A DNA stretch of 64,000 nt from DP-20 sp964539925 (GTDB taxonomy: Bacteria > Desulfobacterota > Binatia > UBA9968): assembly GCA_964539925.1 (NCBI GenBank), contig CAZILB010000001.1, positions 19,848 through 83,847 of the forward strand. Direction: 5' to 3'. The translations under genes and the position numbers were made by a program. The number at the start of each line of letters is the position of its first letter. The stretch's first letter is position 1. A model generated the notes under the pieces. It did not search any database. It had not been told where the DNA came from and saw only the letters and a list, made by a program, of their open reading frames with translations. Of the stretch, positions 8,423-17,867 are shown piece after piece.

Positions 8423-8454
8423 AAAAAAATCAGCCCTCCGAGAGGAGGGCTGAT
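8423..8454 (-). terminator. rho-independent terminator of the ftsE-ftsX-envC-ctpA run
   Basis: A perfect 11-bp stem (8429-8439 with 8444-8454) with a 4-base GAGA loop is followed on the minus strand by a run of seven Ts (8429-8423). It lies 43 bases beyond the ctpA stop and separates it from xseA. Confidence 0.93.
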
Positions 8455-8496
8455 AGCTTGTCACCGACAGACACGGCGAACGGATCGAGCGCCGCG

Positions 8497-9855
8497 CTAG
8501 GCCGCCTTTTTATGCACCACCTGCTTGAAGACATCCCAGCTCTTCAGCAGATCGAGGGCGCGCTTGAGCTGTGCGTCGCCGTCGATGGTCTCATCGCCGG
8601 TGGGTGCGGAGGAGGGTATTTGTTTTTCCTTTTCCTTGTCGATTTGCTCTTGCGGCGCGCTGGGATCCTGCGGATTATTGAGATGGCCCGGCAGGTTTTC
8701 TTCGCGCACGCTCGGACGCTTGCGCTCCACCGGTCTGCTCTCCTTTGCGGGCTCGGCTTCCACGACGATATCGGGAACGATGCCGGTGGCCTGGATCGAA
8801 CGCCCCTTCGGCGTAAAGTACCGTGCCGTGGTCAAGCGCAGGGCCGAGTTGTCATCCAGCGGCAAAATGGTCTGAACCGAGCCTTTGCCGAAGGTCTTGG
8901 TTCCCAAAACGATTGCGCGTTTGTGATCTTGCAAGGCCCCGGCGACGATCTCAGACGCGCTCGCGCTGCCGCCGTTGACCAGGACAACCACCGGAAAGTC
9001 CTGCCAGGTACCGCCTTTTTGCGCGAAATACTTTTGCTTCTGCGCTTCGATGCGCCCCTCGGTGTAGACGATCATACCCGAGTCCAGAAACAGGTCGGAG
9101 ACTCTGACCGCCTGGGTCAACAAGCCGCCGGGGTTGTTGCGCAGGTCGAGCACCAATCCTTTAAGGCCGCCCTTTTCCGCGGTCATTTTTTCCAGCACCC
9201 GCTGTAGATCCCGGTCGCTGCGTTCCTGGAATTGCGCCAAACGGATGTAACCATAGCCGGCTTCCAGCGTGCGGCTTCTGACGCTTTGCACGCGGATGAT
9301 ATCGCGCACGAGCGTGACCTCGATCAGGTCGGGCGTGCCGTCGCGCCGGATGGTAAGATTGATTTTGGTTCCTTTCGGTCCACGCATTTTTTTGACCGCG
9401 TCCACCAGCGACATATCCTTGGTGAAATCTTCCTCGATCTTGAAGATCTGATCGCCGGGTTTTATCCCCGCCTTCGCCGCCGGGGTATCCTCAATCGGCG
9501 ACACCACCGTCAGAATGCCGTCTCGAATCGTGATTTCAATGCCGAGCCCGCCGAAGCGTCCCTGAGTATCGCTCTGCAACTCCCGGTAAAGCTCGGGAGT
9601 CAAATAAGCGCTGTGCGGATCAAGGGAGCTGAGCATACCGTTGATCGCGCCCTGGACAAGATTCTTCGTTTCGATAGTTTCCACGTAGTTCTTTTTCACG
9701 ATCGAAAGAACGTTGCTGAACGCTTCCAGGCTTTCATAGTCTTGGCGCCCGACAGCGGACACACTGGGCACCCACTGGGCGGAAGCAAGAAAACCCAACA
9801 CTGCGCCAATCATGAGCACGGCTAATGGCATGCCGTGTTTTCGAATCTGTCGCAT
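8497..9855 (-). CDS. ctpA: carboxy-terminal processing protease (S41)
   Basis: 452 residues starting at 9855, chosen because GAGGAG lies 7 bases upstream; an in-frame ATG at 9903 adds 16 residues with no site. An N-terminal membrane anchor or signal (MPLAVLMIGAVLGFLASA) is followed by a PDZ domain (about residues 95-175, GRFGGLGIEI... AGIKPGDQIFKI). The S41 core follows with catalytic Ser in GGSASASEIV and Lys in GTKTFGKGSVQ. A charged, Pro-rich C-terminal tail replaces the usual short end. CtpA trims periplasmic proteins, including peptidoglycan hydrolases. Its position after the EnvC-like gene fits a role in cell-wall turnover. Confidence 0.93.
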   Translation of the reverse strand: MRQIRKHGMPLAVLMIGAVLGFLASAQWVPSVSAVGRQDYESLEAFSNVLSIVKKNYVETIETKNLVQGAINGMLSSLDPHSAYLTPELYRELQSDTQGRFGGLGIEITIRDGILTVVSPIEDTPAAKAGIKPGDQIFKIEEDFTKDMSLVDAVKKMRGPKGTKINLTIRRDGTPDLIEVTLVRDIIRVQSVRSRTLEAGYGYIRLAQFQERSDRDLQRVLEKMTAEKGGLKGLVLDLRNNPGGLLTQAVRVSDLFLDSGMIVYTEGRIEAQKQKYFAQKGGTWQDFPVVVLVNGGSASASEIVAGALQDHKRAIVLGTKTFGKGSVQTILPLDDNSALRLTTARYFTPKGRSIQATGIVPDIVVEAEPAKESRPVERKRPSVREENLPGHLNNPQDPSAPQEQIDKEKEKQIPSSAPTGDETIDGDAQLKRALDLLKSWDVFKQVVHKKAA

Positions 9856-9917
9856 TGCGTATCTCCTCGTCGGAATCTCGTCAGTGATCGAAGTGTATCG
9901 CAAGATCGGTGAAATAG

Positions 9918-11090
9918 CTAACGCTTCTTAAACCACGGCATTGGGTCTAAAGACCGCCCGTCTTTGCGCAACTCGAAGTAGAGTTTGGCGCCGTCGGCAG
10001 AATCACTGTCCCCGACCCGTCCAAGAACCTCGCCGCGGCGCACCTCTTCTCCGGTTTTTTTAAGGATTTCGGCCAGATGACCGTAAATCGTATAGTAACG
10101 CTCGCCATGATCGATGATCACCATCCGACCGTACCCCGAAAACTGGTCGGCATAGACGATCCGGCCCCTTTCGACCGCCTGCACGTTTTGACCCATAGCC
10201 GCGTCGATATCGATACCCTTGCGGTTTACCTCGGCGGCAAACTCGGGGTGCCGGTATTTTCCAAAGGGCGCGATCACCTCGCCCTTAACCGGCCACTCCA
10301 GGCGCCCGCGCGCAGCGTCGAGTCCCAGTCCAGTGGCGGGACTAGGCGGCGATTTGCGCGCTTTAACCGCGGATCGCCGGGCGATCTCATCCATCATCTT
10401 CTGCAGCCGCAGAGCCGCGGCTTCCATCTGCTTCAGCGAACGCAACCGGCTTTCTCTTTCACGGCCCAGGCTCGCCAGCAGCACCTTCCTTTTTTCCGCT
10501 TGTTCGCGCACGGCTTGTTGTGCCATGGTGATCGCCCGTTGCTGCGCGTCCAACTGGCCTTTTTTTCGTGCCAACTCTTCTTGCACCCTGGCGTGGCGCC
10601 GGTTCTCGTCGTGCAGTGCGGCCAACAGCTCCTGATCAAAGGCGATCGCCGTTTCCAAATAACGCCGACGCCGCAAAAAATGGCTCAGCGATCCTTCGGT
10701 ACTCAGCGCGACGGTCGGGCCGCGGCTTCGCTGCCAGCGATAGAGCGCCGCGGCGCGCTTGTAGAGCAGCTCGCGGCGCTGCGTCAGGGAAACCTCCAGG
10801 TTCTCGGCCTCCAACTTCTTGGCCGCAATTTCGCTGGCGAGAGAGGCCAACTTGGCCTCGGCGAGTTTTAACTGCTGGTTTCGTTTTTCGAGCTCGGCCT
10901 CGATCTTGGCAAGGGACTGGCGCACATGGCTTTCCCGGACCTGAATCCGCGACAATCCCTTTTTCTCGCTCTCGATTTTCTTCTTTATGCCCTCGAGATC
11001 GCGCTCCACCGTGGCCGCGCCCAGCAGCAAGGGGAGATAGGCGACGAGGGTAAGGCGCCAAACTCTCACAAACCGCGAACCGGTCTCCAT
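9918..11090 (-). CDS. envC: EnvC-like murein hydrolase activator, degenerate LytM
   Basis: 390 residues from the ATG at 11090, overlapping the 3' end of ftsX by 25 bases. A signal segment (VWRLTLVAYLPLLLGAA) is followed by a long coiled coil (residues about 25-240) and a C-terminal LytM fold. The zinc site is lost: the HxG...D motif reads RKGIDIDA and the usual HLHFE reads KLYFEL. In E. coli, EnvC has the same loss and acts as an activator of amidases AmiA/B under control of FtsEX. The neighbouring ftsE and ftsX make the same role likely here. Confidence 0.88.
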   Translation of the reverse strand: METGSRFVRVWRLTLVAYLPLLLGAATVERDLEGIKKKIESEKKGLSRIQVRESHVRQSLAKIEAELEKRNQQLKLAEAKLASLASEIAAKKLEAENLEVSLTQRRELLYKRAAALYRWQRSRGPTVALSTEGSLSHFLRRRRYLETAIAFDQELLAALHDENRRHARVQEELARKKGQLDAQQRAITMAQQAVREQAEKRKVLLASLGRERESRLRSLKQMEAAALRLQKMMDEIARRSAVKARKSPPSPATGLGLDAARGRLEWPVKGEVIAPFGKYRHPEFAAEVNRKGIDIDAAMGQNVQAVERGRIVYADQFSGYGRMVIIDHGERYYTIYGHLAEILKKTGEEVRRGEVLGRVGDSDSADGAKLYFELRKDGRSLDPMPWFKKR

Positions 11091-11986
11091 GTACGAACGA
11101 ATCTCCGGAGCGAAAATAAGCTCCCGGCCGCGCCCAGGAACCAGCCAATGGCGACGATCGATGCGGCGCCCGCCGTGTCGAGGAACCACAGTTTACCGGG
11201 GAATGCCAACCACCCGCCCAGTGCCGGCAGCTCGTGTTGCAGAAACAAAAACGCCGCCCAGAGCGCGGCCAAAGACACCGTCGCACCGGCCACGCCTAGA
11301 ATCATGCCTTCGAGCACGAAGGGCGCTTGAATCAGTTCCTCGGAGGCGCCCATCAGCTGCATGATCTCCACCTCGTCCTGGCGCGCGAGAATCGCCAGCT
11401 TGGCGGTACTGCCGACGATGAAAAAGGTCGCCAGAAAAAGCACGCCGCCGACAACCCATTTGGCCCAACCGACGGCAAGCGCGATCAGCGCCAGGCGTTC
11501 GACCCATTGCTGCGGGTAATCGACGTCGGCGATCTCCGGCTCTTTTTCCAGCCTTTCAGCCAAATGCTTGACCGCTGGACCGTCGCGCCGGTCGACCCTC
11601 AGGGTAATTTCAACGGACGCCGGCAAGAGATCGCGCGGCAGACCGTCCAGGAGCGCTGACTGGTTGCCTAAAACGCTCTTGAAATCGCGCCAGGCTTGCT
11701 CCTGATCGGTATATTGGACGCGCTCCACTTCAGGAAAGGCGTTAATCCTAACCAACAACTTCGGCACGGCGTGAGCGGTCACGTCTTTTTTCAAGTAGGC
11801 GGTAATCTGGAGCTGATCGCCCCAACCCTGGAGCCAACCCTCCAGATTGAGTTGCAACAGAATAAAGGCGCCGAACACGAACAGCGTCATGGCCAGGGTG
11901 CCGGAGGTCAGCAAATGGGTCCAGCGCAACTGCCAAAGGCTGCCGCCCACGCGGCGCACGACAAAGCCGAGCAGGGCCAACTTCAT
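11066..11986 (-). CDS. ftsX: cell division protein FtsX
   Basis: 306 residues. It has one N-terminal transmembrane segment (LAMTLFVFGAFILLQL), a periplasmic domain with ITAYLKKDVT and VERVQYTDQEQAW, then three C-terminal segments, matching the four-TM FtsX/MacB-like permease topology. The ATG at 11986 overlaps the ftsE stop by 4 bases (ATGA). FtsX forms the membrane part of the FtsEX complex that transmits ATP-driven motion to EnvC at the division septum. Confidence 0.93.
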   Translation of the reverse strand: MKLALLGFVVRRVGGSLWQLRWTHLLTSGTLAMTLFVFGAFILLQLNLEGWLQGWGDQLQITAYLKKDVTAHAVPKLLVRINAFPEVERVQYTDQEQAWRDFKSVLGNQSALLDGLPRDLLPASVEITLRVDRRDGPAVKHLAERLEKEPEIADVDYPQQWVERLALIALAVGWAKWVVGGVLFLATFFIVGSTAKLAILARQDEVEIMQLMGASEELIQAPFVLEGMILGVAGATVSLAALWAAFLFLQHELPALGGWLAFPGKLWFLDTAGAASIVAIGWFLGAAGSLFSLRRFVRTWRPVRGL

Positions 11987-12672
11987 GGGGACAACCCCAC
12001 GCTCTTCGCCCGGCACAAATCTTCGACCAGGGCCCCCCGCTCCAGCGAGATCACGCGGGTGCCGAAGCGGTTGATCATGCGGCGATCGTGCGTCGCAATC
12101 ACCACCGTGGCGCCCTTGTCGCGAAGCTTTAAAAACAACCGCAGAGTCTCGGCGGCCGCTTCTGCGTCCAGGTTGCCCGTGGGTTCGTCGGCGAGCAGCA
12201 GCATGGGATCGTTCACCAGCGCACGGGCAATAATGACCCGCTGTTGCTCTCCGGCGGAGAGCGCCGCGGGGACGGCGTGGCCGCGGTCTTTTAATCCGAG
12301 CTCGCGCAGTAGCTGGTACGCCCTGACACGGCTCTCCCTTCTAGAGATCCCGATCACGTCGGCCGCCAGAGCCACGTTCTCCAAAACGGTGGACTTGGGG
12401 AGCAATCTGAATTCCTGAAAGACCAAACCGATACTTCGCCTGAGCCGCGCGACTCCCCTGCTTGCCAAACCCGTGATGTCGGTGCCGTCGATCAGGATCT
12501 CGCCGGAACTCACCTCTTCATCTCTGAAGAGCAGTTTAAGCAGCGTTGACTTGCCCGCGCCGCTCGGTCCGGTGATAAACGCCACCTCTCCTTTGTCGAT
12601 TTCGAAACTGATGTCGGTCAGCGCCCGGCAGTCCGGCGCATATACTTTCGACACGTGGCGGAGCTCAATCAT
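11983..12672 (-). CDS. ftsE: cell division ATP-binding protein FtsE
   Basis: A 229-residue ABC ATPase. Walker A is GPSGAGKST (about residue 36), signature LSAGEQQRV, Walker B LLLADEPTGNLD and H-loop VVIATHD. The RHVSKVYAPD start and length fit FtsE. It is the first gene of the ftsE-ftsX-envC-ctpA run. The AT-rich 116-base gap before it probably holds divergent promoters for this operon and the radical SAM gene. Confidence 0.95.
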   Translation of the reverse strand: MIELRHVSKVYAPDCRALTDISFEIDKGEVAFITGPSGAGKSTLLKLLFRDEEVSSGEILIDGTDITGLASRGVARLRRSIGLVFQEFRLLPKSTVLENVALAADVIGISRRESRVRAYQLLRELGLKDRGHAVPAALSAGEQQRVIIARALVNDPMLLLADEPTGNLDAEAAAETLRLFLKLRDKGATVVIATHDRRMINRFGTRVISLERGALVEDLCRAKSVGLSP

Positions 12673-12722
12673 CTAAACTGAAATTCCGCAATTAAAATCT
12701 ATATTTACCGAAAAAAATCAAC

Positions 12723-12751
12723 TTGACATGCAAGAGGGCGGTTGTTAGAGT
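12723..12751 (+). promoter_or_regulatory. sigma70-type promoter
   Basis: TTGACA at 12723-12728, a 17-base spacer and TAGAGT at 12746-12751. It points at the radical SAM gene at 12789; the predicted start near 12758 gives a leader of about 30 bases. Confidence 0.6.
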
Positions 12752-12788
12752 TGTGGGAGTCTAAATTTCACTCATTTATCTATAAAAG

Positions 12789-15041
12789 ATGCAGCACCGA
12801 CTTACAAGCACTTCGGAGAGGACGGCGCCGATGCTCGGGACAATGAGAAAATTGCACATCGTGTTGATCAAGCCTTCTAAGTACGACGACGAGGGCTACG
12901 TGATCCGTTTTTGGAAAGGCGTCCTGCCGAGCAACACGCTCAACGTTTTGCACGGCCTCACCGAAGACGTAAAAGCGCGGCGCGTGTTCGGCGAGTTGCC
13001 GATCGAAGTGACGACCTTCGATGAAACAGCAGAAAAGGTCCCGCTCAAGAAAATCATTCGCTGGAGCAAGGAGGCCGGCACCAAGCTGCTGGTCTGCCTG
13101 GTCGGCGTCCAGACCAACCAGTTTCCCCGCGCGGTCGACATGGCGAGGGTCTTCCGCGCCGAAGGCATCACCGTGATCATGGGCGGTTTTCATACGAGCG
13201 GCACCATCAACATGCTGAGCCCTGAGGAGCCCGACATCCAGGAGCTGTTTCGCGACGGCATCTGCGTGGTCTCCGGCGAAGTGGAAGGGAAATGGGACGG
13301 CATTCTGTCGGACTTTTTACAGGGGCAGCTAAAGCCGCTCTATAGCTTTGCCCAGGATCTGCAAAATCTCGTCGACATCGAAACCGCGCCTCTGCCGCGA
13401 TCCAGCGCCAAGACGATGAAGCATTTCGCCTATCCGAGCTTCGCCACCGCCGACACCTCTCGCGGCTGCCCCTTCGCCTGCAGTTTCTGCACGATCATCA
13501 ATGTGCAGGGGCGCAAGATGCGCGAGCGCAGCCCCCAGAGCATCGCCGCGATGATGCGGCGGAACTATTTGGACCACGGGCTCTCTTTTTATTTTTTCAC
13601 CGACGACAACTTTGCACGCAAGAAACTCTGGCGCGAGACCTTTGAGGAAATCATCAAACTTCGCGAAGAGGGCCTGGACGTAAGCTTCATGATGCAGGTC
13701 GACTTGGCCAAAAAGCCCAGGGACTTCGTGCCGCTGGCAGCCAGGGCCGGCTGTACCCAGGTATTCATCGGCATGGAGAGCGTCAACCCGCAAAATCTCG
13801 AGGCCGAAGGCAAAAAGCAGAATAAGGTCGAAGAATACCGCAGCATCATCAGAGAATGGCACGATGCCGGCGTCTTGGTGCACACGGGCTATATCATCGG
13901 CTTACCGTGGGACACGAAGGCACAGGTTGCCGAGGACATGCGCTTCTTGAAAGACGAAGTCGGCCCCGACCAGGCGTCTTTCTTTATGCTCACGCCGCTG
14001 CCCGGGTCCCATGACCACCGCGAGATGAAAAAGCGCGGCGAATGGATGGACCCTGATTTTAACAAGCGCGACTCGTTTCACGCCACCATCAGCCACCCGC
14101 GCATGAGCGCCGAGGATTGGAGCGAAGCCTACGAAGACGCCTGGAAGACGTTTTACAGCAAAGAAAACATGATCAAAAATCTGTCGCGCTGGTCGCATTG
14201 GCCCAAGAACTATTGGAACCTGATGTCGGTCTATTTCTGGTACAAGAATGCCGCGCTCATCGAGAAACAGCATCCGATGGTGGCGGGGTTTTTCCGCTTG
14301 AAGGATCGCACCGCGCGCCGGCCCGGCTACGCCGTGGATTCCTTTCCCGTGCACCTGGCGAAGCGCGCCAAGGAAATCACGTCTTTGCTGATTACCTGGG
14401 CCAAGTTCCTCAAGGAAATGGAAGAAGTCTGGCTGCAAACCCGCAAAAAGAGCGAAATCGAAGAGCGCTGGCTGGAGCAGATTCAGCATATTCAGGCCGA
14501 GATCTGGCAGGTGCTAAGAATTGGGGAAATCCAAAAACTCTACAATAGCGCCAAGGAAACGCTGCCGGAGCGGGCGCGGGCGCTGCTCGAACCGCTGGAT
14601 GATCTTTCCTCGCGGGTCATGTCCAGCCCCGGCGATCTTAATCGCTTTTTGAAACAGTGGGACAAGTTGTGCCACCGCATCCAGAAAAAAATGCGCCCCT
14701 CGGAGAGCGAAGCGGTGCGCCGCCTGTTCGACGAGATTCAAAACGTTCAGCCCGGCACTCGGCTCGGCGACCGCGTGCAGGAATGGCAAAGAGCCTACGC
14801 CCAATTGAAGTTTCATCTGCCATCAAAGACCCCTAGGAGTCTGATCAGGTTCGACGCAATCAACAACCAGGTGGTTTATTCGCGCCAGGATTTGCAGCGC
14901 GTTTGGTCGCAGACTTTGCACAACTTGCGCCGGTTGAAACTCTGGCAGATTCACCCCTGGAGATTTACCAAGGCAGTGGTGCAGGAGTTCCACCTGACGA
15001 CCGCCTTTGCCGCCAATTTCAGGGAGTCTTCCAAGCAATAG
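12789..15041 (+). CDS. B12-binding-like radical SAM protein with long C-terminal helical region
   Basis: 750 residues from 12789; ATGs at 12831 and 12843 (MRKLHIVLIKPSKYDDEGY) are alternatives. The N-terminal about 190 residues resemble the cobalamin-binding domain of class B radical SAM enzymes (LVCLVGVQTNQFPRAVDMA, VIMGGFHTSG). The radical SAM cluster motif CPFACSFC (CxxxCxxC) is near residue 227, with the core continuing to about residue 430 (GCTQVFIGMESVNP, GYIIGLPWDT). Residues about 450-750 are helical, charged and not recognised. Substrate and reaction are unknown. It stands alone, between divergent ftsE and convergent sirB1-like genes. Confidence 0.85.
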   Translation: MQHRLTSTSERTAPMLGTMRKLHIVLIKPSKYDDEGYVIRFWKGVLPSNTLNVLHGLTEDVKARRVFGELPIEVTTFDETAEKVPLKKIIRWSKEAGTKLLVCLVGVQTNQFPRAVDMARVFRAEGITVIMGGFHTSGTINMLSPEEPDIQELFRDGICVVSGEVEGKWDGILSDFLQGQLKPLYSFAQDLQNLVDIETAPLPRSSAKTMKHFAYPSFATADTSRGCPFACSFCTIINVQGRKMRERSPQSIAAMMRRNYLDHGLSFYFFTDDNFARKKLWRETFEEIIKLREEGLDVSFMMQVDLAKKPRDFVPLAARAGCTQVFIGMESVNPQNLEAEGKKQNKVEEYRSIIREWHDAGVLVHTGYIIGLPWDTKAQVAEDMRFLKDEVGPDQASFFMLTPLPGSHDHREMKKRGEWMDPDFNKRDSFHATISHPRMSAEDWSEAYEDAWKTFYSKENMIKNLSRWSHWPKNYWNLMSVYFWYKNAALIEKQHPMVAGFFRLKDRTARRPGYAVDSFPVHLAKRAKEITSLLITWAKFLKEMEEVWLQTRKKSEIEERWLEQIQHIQAEIWQVLRIGEIQKLYNSAKETLPERARALLEPLDDLSSRVMSSPGDLNRFLKQWDKLCHRIQKKMRPSESEAVRRLFDEIQNVQPGTRLGDRVQEWQRAYAQLKFHLPSKTPRSLIRFDAINNQVVYSRQDLQRVWSQTLHNLRRLKLWQIHPWRFTKAVVQEFHLTTAFAANFRESSKQ

Positions 15042-15177
15042 AGCCTCCAGTCGCTTGCATAACCGCGCACTGCGGCCCTGCTGGTCTTCTATCCATGCCC
15101 GGTTACTTTTAACATTTCCGCGATTCGTGATCGCTGCTCGCGTTCACGCCACCATCACGATTCCTGCGCACGTGGCC

Positions 15178-16011
15178 TCAGTGTAGCGTCGTCGCTTGTC
15201 GGCCCAACTGGATGATCTGCTCGCGAATCGCTCCGGCATCCTCAGCGTGGGGCGCCAATTGCAGGTAGGTTTGGAAATCCTCGCGCGCCTGAGCGGCGCA
15301 CTCCAATCTCACATAAACCATGCCGCGATCCCGAAAATCGACCGCCGATCCGGAGTCGAGGATTATCAAGCGGTCGAAAACGGAGAGGCATTTCACCAGA
15401 TCGTTTTTTTTCAGATAAACCGCCCGCAAGTTGCCGAGCATTCTTTTGAGAATTTGTTTTTTCGAGACCGGATGGAGAAGCTCCGACGTCAACTTAACGT
15501 GGCCGCCGTACAAGTCGCGCAGCATGCACTCCAGATCGCTGCGCGACCGCAGTGCGCCGCCGCTAAACGGATCGATGACGACCTCTTCGCCCGGGCGCCT
15601 GCATCGAACAAGGAAATGGCCCGGAAAGCCGACACCGGCGAGGTCCATTCCGACTCTTCGGCCGATTTCGATGAAGAGCACGGAAAGCGAAATGGGAATT
15701 CCCGTTTTTCGCTCCAGGACTTCGTTCAAAAAGCTGTTTTTGGGATCGTAGTAATCGTCGCGATTGCCGCAAAAACCATGCTCGGTAAAAAGCACATGGT
15801 TGAGTGCGGCAAGCGTACGGTGATCATCGGCTTCGGCCCCGGCGCGATGCGCCACTTGAACGGCCAGCTCATCGATGCGGATAAGATACGCGGAAAGATC
15901 GAGATTGGGATAATCGGGCAGCGCGATCGTCAAAGCCGCGCGACCGAGGTCGATTTGCGCTTCCGGTCGGTCGACGGCCTGACGAAAGGCTTGATAAGGA
16001 TCGGTAACCAA
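15178..16011 (-). CDS. SirB1-like transglutaminase-fold protein with TPR region
   Basis: 277 residues from a TTG at 16011; no better start is present. The SirB1 family is recognised by LNHVLFTEHGFCGNRDDYYDPKNSFLNEVLERKTGIPISLSVLFIEIGRR (read in segments) and GFPGHFLVRC. A C-terminal TPR-like pair follows (CLSVFDRLIILDSGSAV, ARED...LAPHAEDA). The Cys/His/Asp positions of transglutaminase-like folds may be present, but activity is not established for this family. It lies 13 bases after the ThDP enzyme gene on the same strand. Confidence 0.8.
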   Translation of the reverse strand: MVTDPYQAFRQAVDRPEAQIDLGRAALTIALPDYPNLDLSAYLIRIDELAVQVAHRAGAEADDHRTLAALNHVLFTEHGFCGNRDDYYDPKNSFLNEVLERKTGIPISLSVLFIEIGRRVGMDLAGVGFPGHFLVRCRRPGEEVVIDPFSGGALRSRSDLECMLRDLYGGHVKLTSELLHPVSKKQILKRMLGNLRAVYLKKNDLVKCLSVFDRLIILDSGSAVDFRDRGMVYVRLECAAQAREDFQTYLQLAPHAEDAGAIREQIIQLGRQATTLH

Positions 16012-16024
16012 CTTGTCGATGGGC

Positions 16025-17794
16025 TTACCGCGGTTCGGCGATCACGTCGACGAGATAGGGCAATTGCTTCTCTTTGACGTACTTGACGCCCCGCTCGATC
16101 GCCGGGCGCAGATCGGCGGGGTTCACCACCGGACCTTCGCCTTGGACCCCGAAAGACTTGGCCATGGTCGCGAAGTCGATGGCCGGATCGTCCACGTGGG
16201 TGCCGATGCCGGCGTTCTCCACCGGGCGTTTGCGGAACTTGGCGACCTCGATGCCATGCTCCTCGGAGTTGTAGTACGACTGGTTGTTATGCATGACCAT
16301 CAAGAGCGGAATGCGGTGCTTGGCCGCCGTCCAAAGCGCGCTTGAAGTCATCAGCATGTCGCCGTCGGACTGGATCGCCACGGCGAGTTGACCGTTGCCC
16401 TTGAGCGCCAGCGCCGCGCCGATGGATGCGCCGGGTCCATAGCCGAGACCCGCGCCGCCGCTGCCGCCGAGGGACTGATTCGGCTTGGTAAAATCCCACA
16501 GACGGCGCGTCCAGCCATTGGATGTGCCGTTAACCAGCACCCAGTCTTCGCGCCTGACCGCCTCGCCCACTTCCAACCCCAACCAGGCGGTGGAGATTTC
16601 CTTCTGCGAGCCTTTGGCCTCGGCATCTGCGCGCCATTTGGCGCGGCGGTTCTTGTGCTTTTCCGCCAACTCCTTCTGGCGCGCTTCGATGGCGGCTTTC
16701 TTCTTGGCATCGTTGCCGAGCAGCTCGCGGCATAAGCGGGTAAGTTCCGGCACCGCCGCCGCGGTATCCGCGCTCATCGGCACATCGATAGGCTGCAGCG
16801 CCTGGTAGTCATTGGCCCAAGAATGGACCAGCATGTCGTTCATCGAGATGCTGGCGATCTTCACCGAAGGCGAAGTGATGTATTCGCAATTGCGGGTTTG
16901 CTTGCTCACCGTGGTCAGCGAGCCGAACAGATCGGCCACATCGAGAGCCAGGATAAAATCGGCTTTCTGGAGTATCTCCCGCGCGCCGTCGGTGACGTCC
17001 AGCGGATGATTCGACGGAAAGTTGAAGCGCGCGCCCTTGTCGACCACGGGCACGGCCAGCAATTCCGCCAACTGAATCAGCGCTGGCACCGTTTTGGGAT
17101 TGCGTCCGAGGCTGTCCGCGATGATGATCGGGCACTGCGCATTGACCAGCATCTCTGCGGCGCGGCGCAAAGACTCCGGGTTCGCCTGCATCGGCGCCGG
17201 CGCGGAGTAACGATTCACATCCGGGATATCGAACGCACTGGTCAGTGCGTCCTCCTGAATGTCGGCATCGTAGTTGATATAAACGGGCGCCGTCGGGTCG
17301 GTGGTTGCGATCCGATAGCCGCGAATAAACGAATCCGGCACATCGGCCAGCGAATACGGCTGGTCGTCCCACTTGGTGTAGTCGCGCACCTGGTTGCCCT
17401 GCACGAGCGCGGTGTGAATCCAGTCGATGCGCGGACGGCGACGTTTGGAATTCATCGGTCCCGTACCGCCGAGCACCATCATCGGCACCCGGTCGATGTA
17501 GGCGTTGAAAATCGCCATGCTGGCGTGCTGCAAGCCGACCATGTTGTGCGCGATGGCGATCATCGGTTTATTTTTCGCCTTGGCGTAGCCATGGGCCACG
17601 GCCACCGATATTTCCTCGTGGTGGCAAAAGATCACTTCCGGCTTGTAGTTGCCGCCGTAGTTGACGATCGAGTCGTGAATGCCGCGAAAAGTCGCGCCCG
17701 GGTTAAAGGCCGCATACTCGATATCGAAAGCCTTCATCAAGTCGACGACCACATCGGAACCGTACTGAGGTTGTTTTTTTTCTACTCTGGACAC
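16025..17794 (-). CDS. thiamine-diphosphate-dependent enzyme, acetolactate synthase-like
   Basis: A 589-residue ThDP enzyme with the three-domain layout of the acetolactate synthase/benzoylformate decarboxylase family. The N-terminal Pyr domain has the activating Glu in FCHHEEISVAVAHGYA. A middle domain follows, and the PP domain has the cofactor motif QSDGDMLMTSSALW ending in VMHNN. The GTG start at 17794 has GGAGG 9 bases upstream. The substrate cannot be deduced: lineage-specific ThDP enzymes of this kind include decarboxylases and carboligases. It follows a 6PGDH-like dehydrogenase by 73 bases, suggesting that an oxo-acid is made or consumed in two steps. Confidence 0.82.
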   Translation of the reverse strand: MSRVEKKQPQYGSDVVVDLMKAFDIEYAAFNPGATFRGIHDSIVNYGGNYKPEVIFCHHEEISVAVAHGYAKAKNKPMIAIAHNMVGLQHASMAIFNAYIDRVPMMVLGGTGPMNSKRRRPRIDWIHTALVQGNQVRDYTKWDDQPYSLADVPDSFIRGYRIATTDPTAPVYINYDADIQEDALTSAFDIPDVNRYSAPAPMQANPESLRRAAEMLVNAQCPIIIADSLGRNPKTVPALIQLAELLAVPVVDKGARFNFPSNHPLDVTDGAREILQKADFILALDVADLFGSLTTVSKQTRNCEYITSPSVKIASISMNDMLVHSWANDYQALQPIDVPMSADTAAAVPELTRLCRELLGNDAKKKAAIEARQKELAEKHKNRRAKWRADAEAKGSQKEISTAWLGLEVGEAVRREDWVLVNGTSNGWTRRLWDFTKPNQSLGGSGGAGLGYGPGASIGAALALKGNGQLAVAIQSDGDMLMTSSALWTAAKHRIPLLMVMHNNQSYYNSEEHGIEVAKFRKRPVENAGIGTHVDDPAIDFATMAKSFGVQGEGPVVNPADLRPAIERGVKYVKEKQLPYLVDVIAEPR

Positions 17795-17867
17795 CTTGGA
17801 AGTCCTCCCTCAAAAATATGTTTGAAATTCCATAACAGGAATCCGCCGCTCTGGCTAGAGGGGCCGG

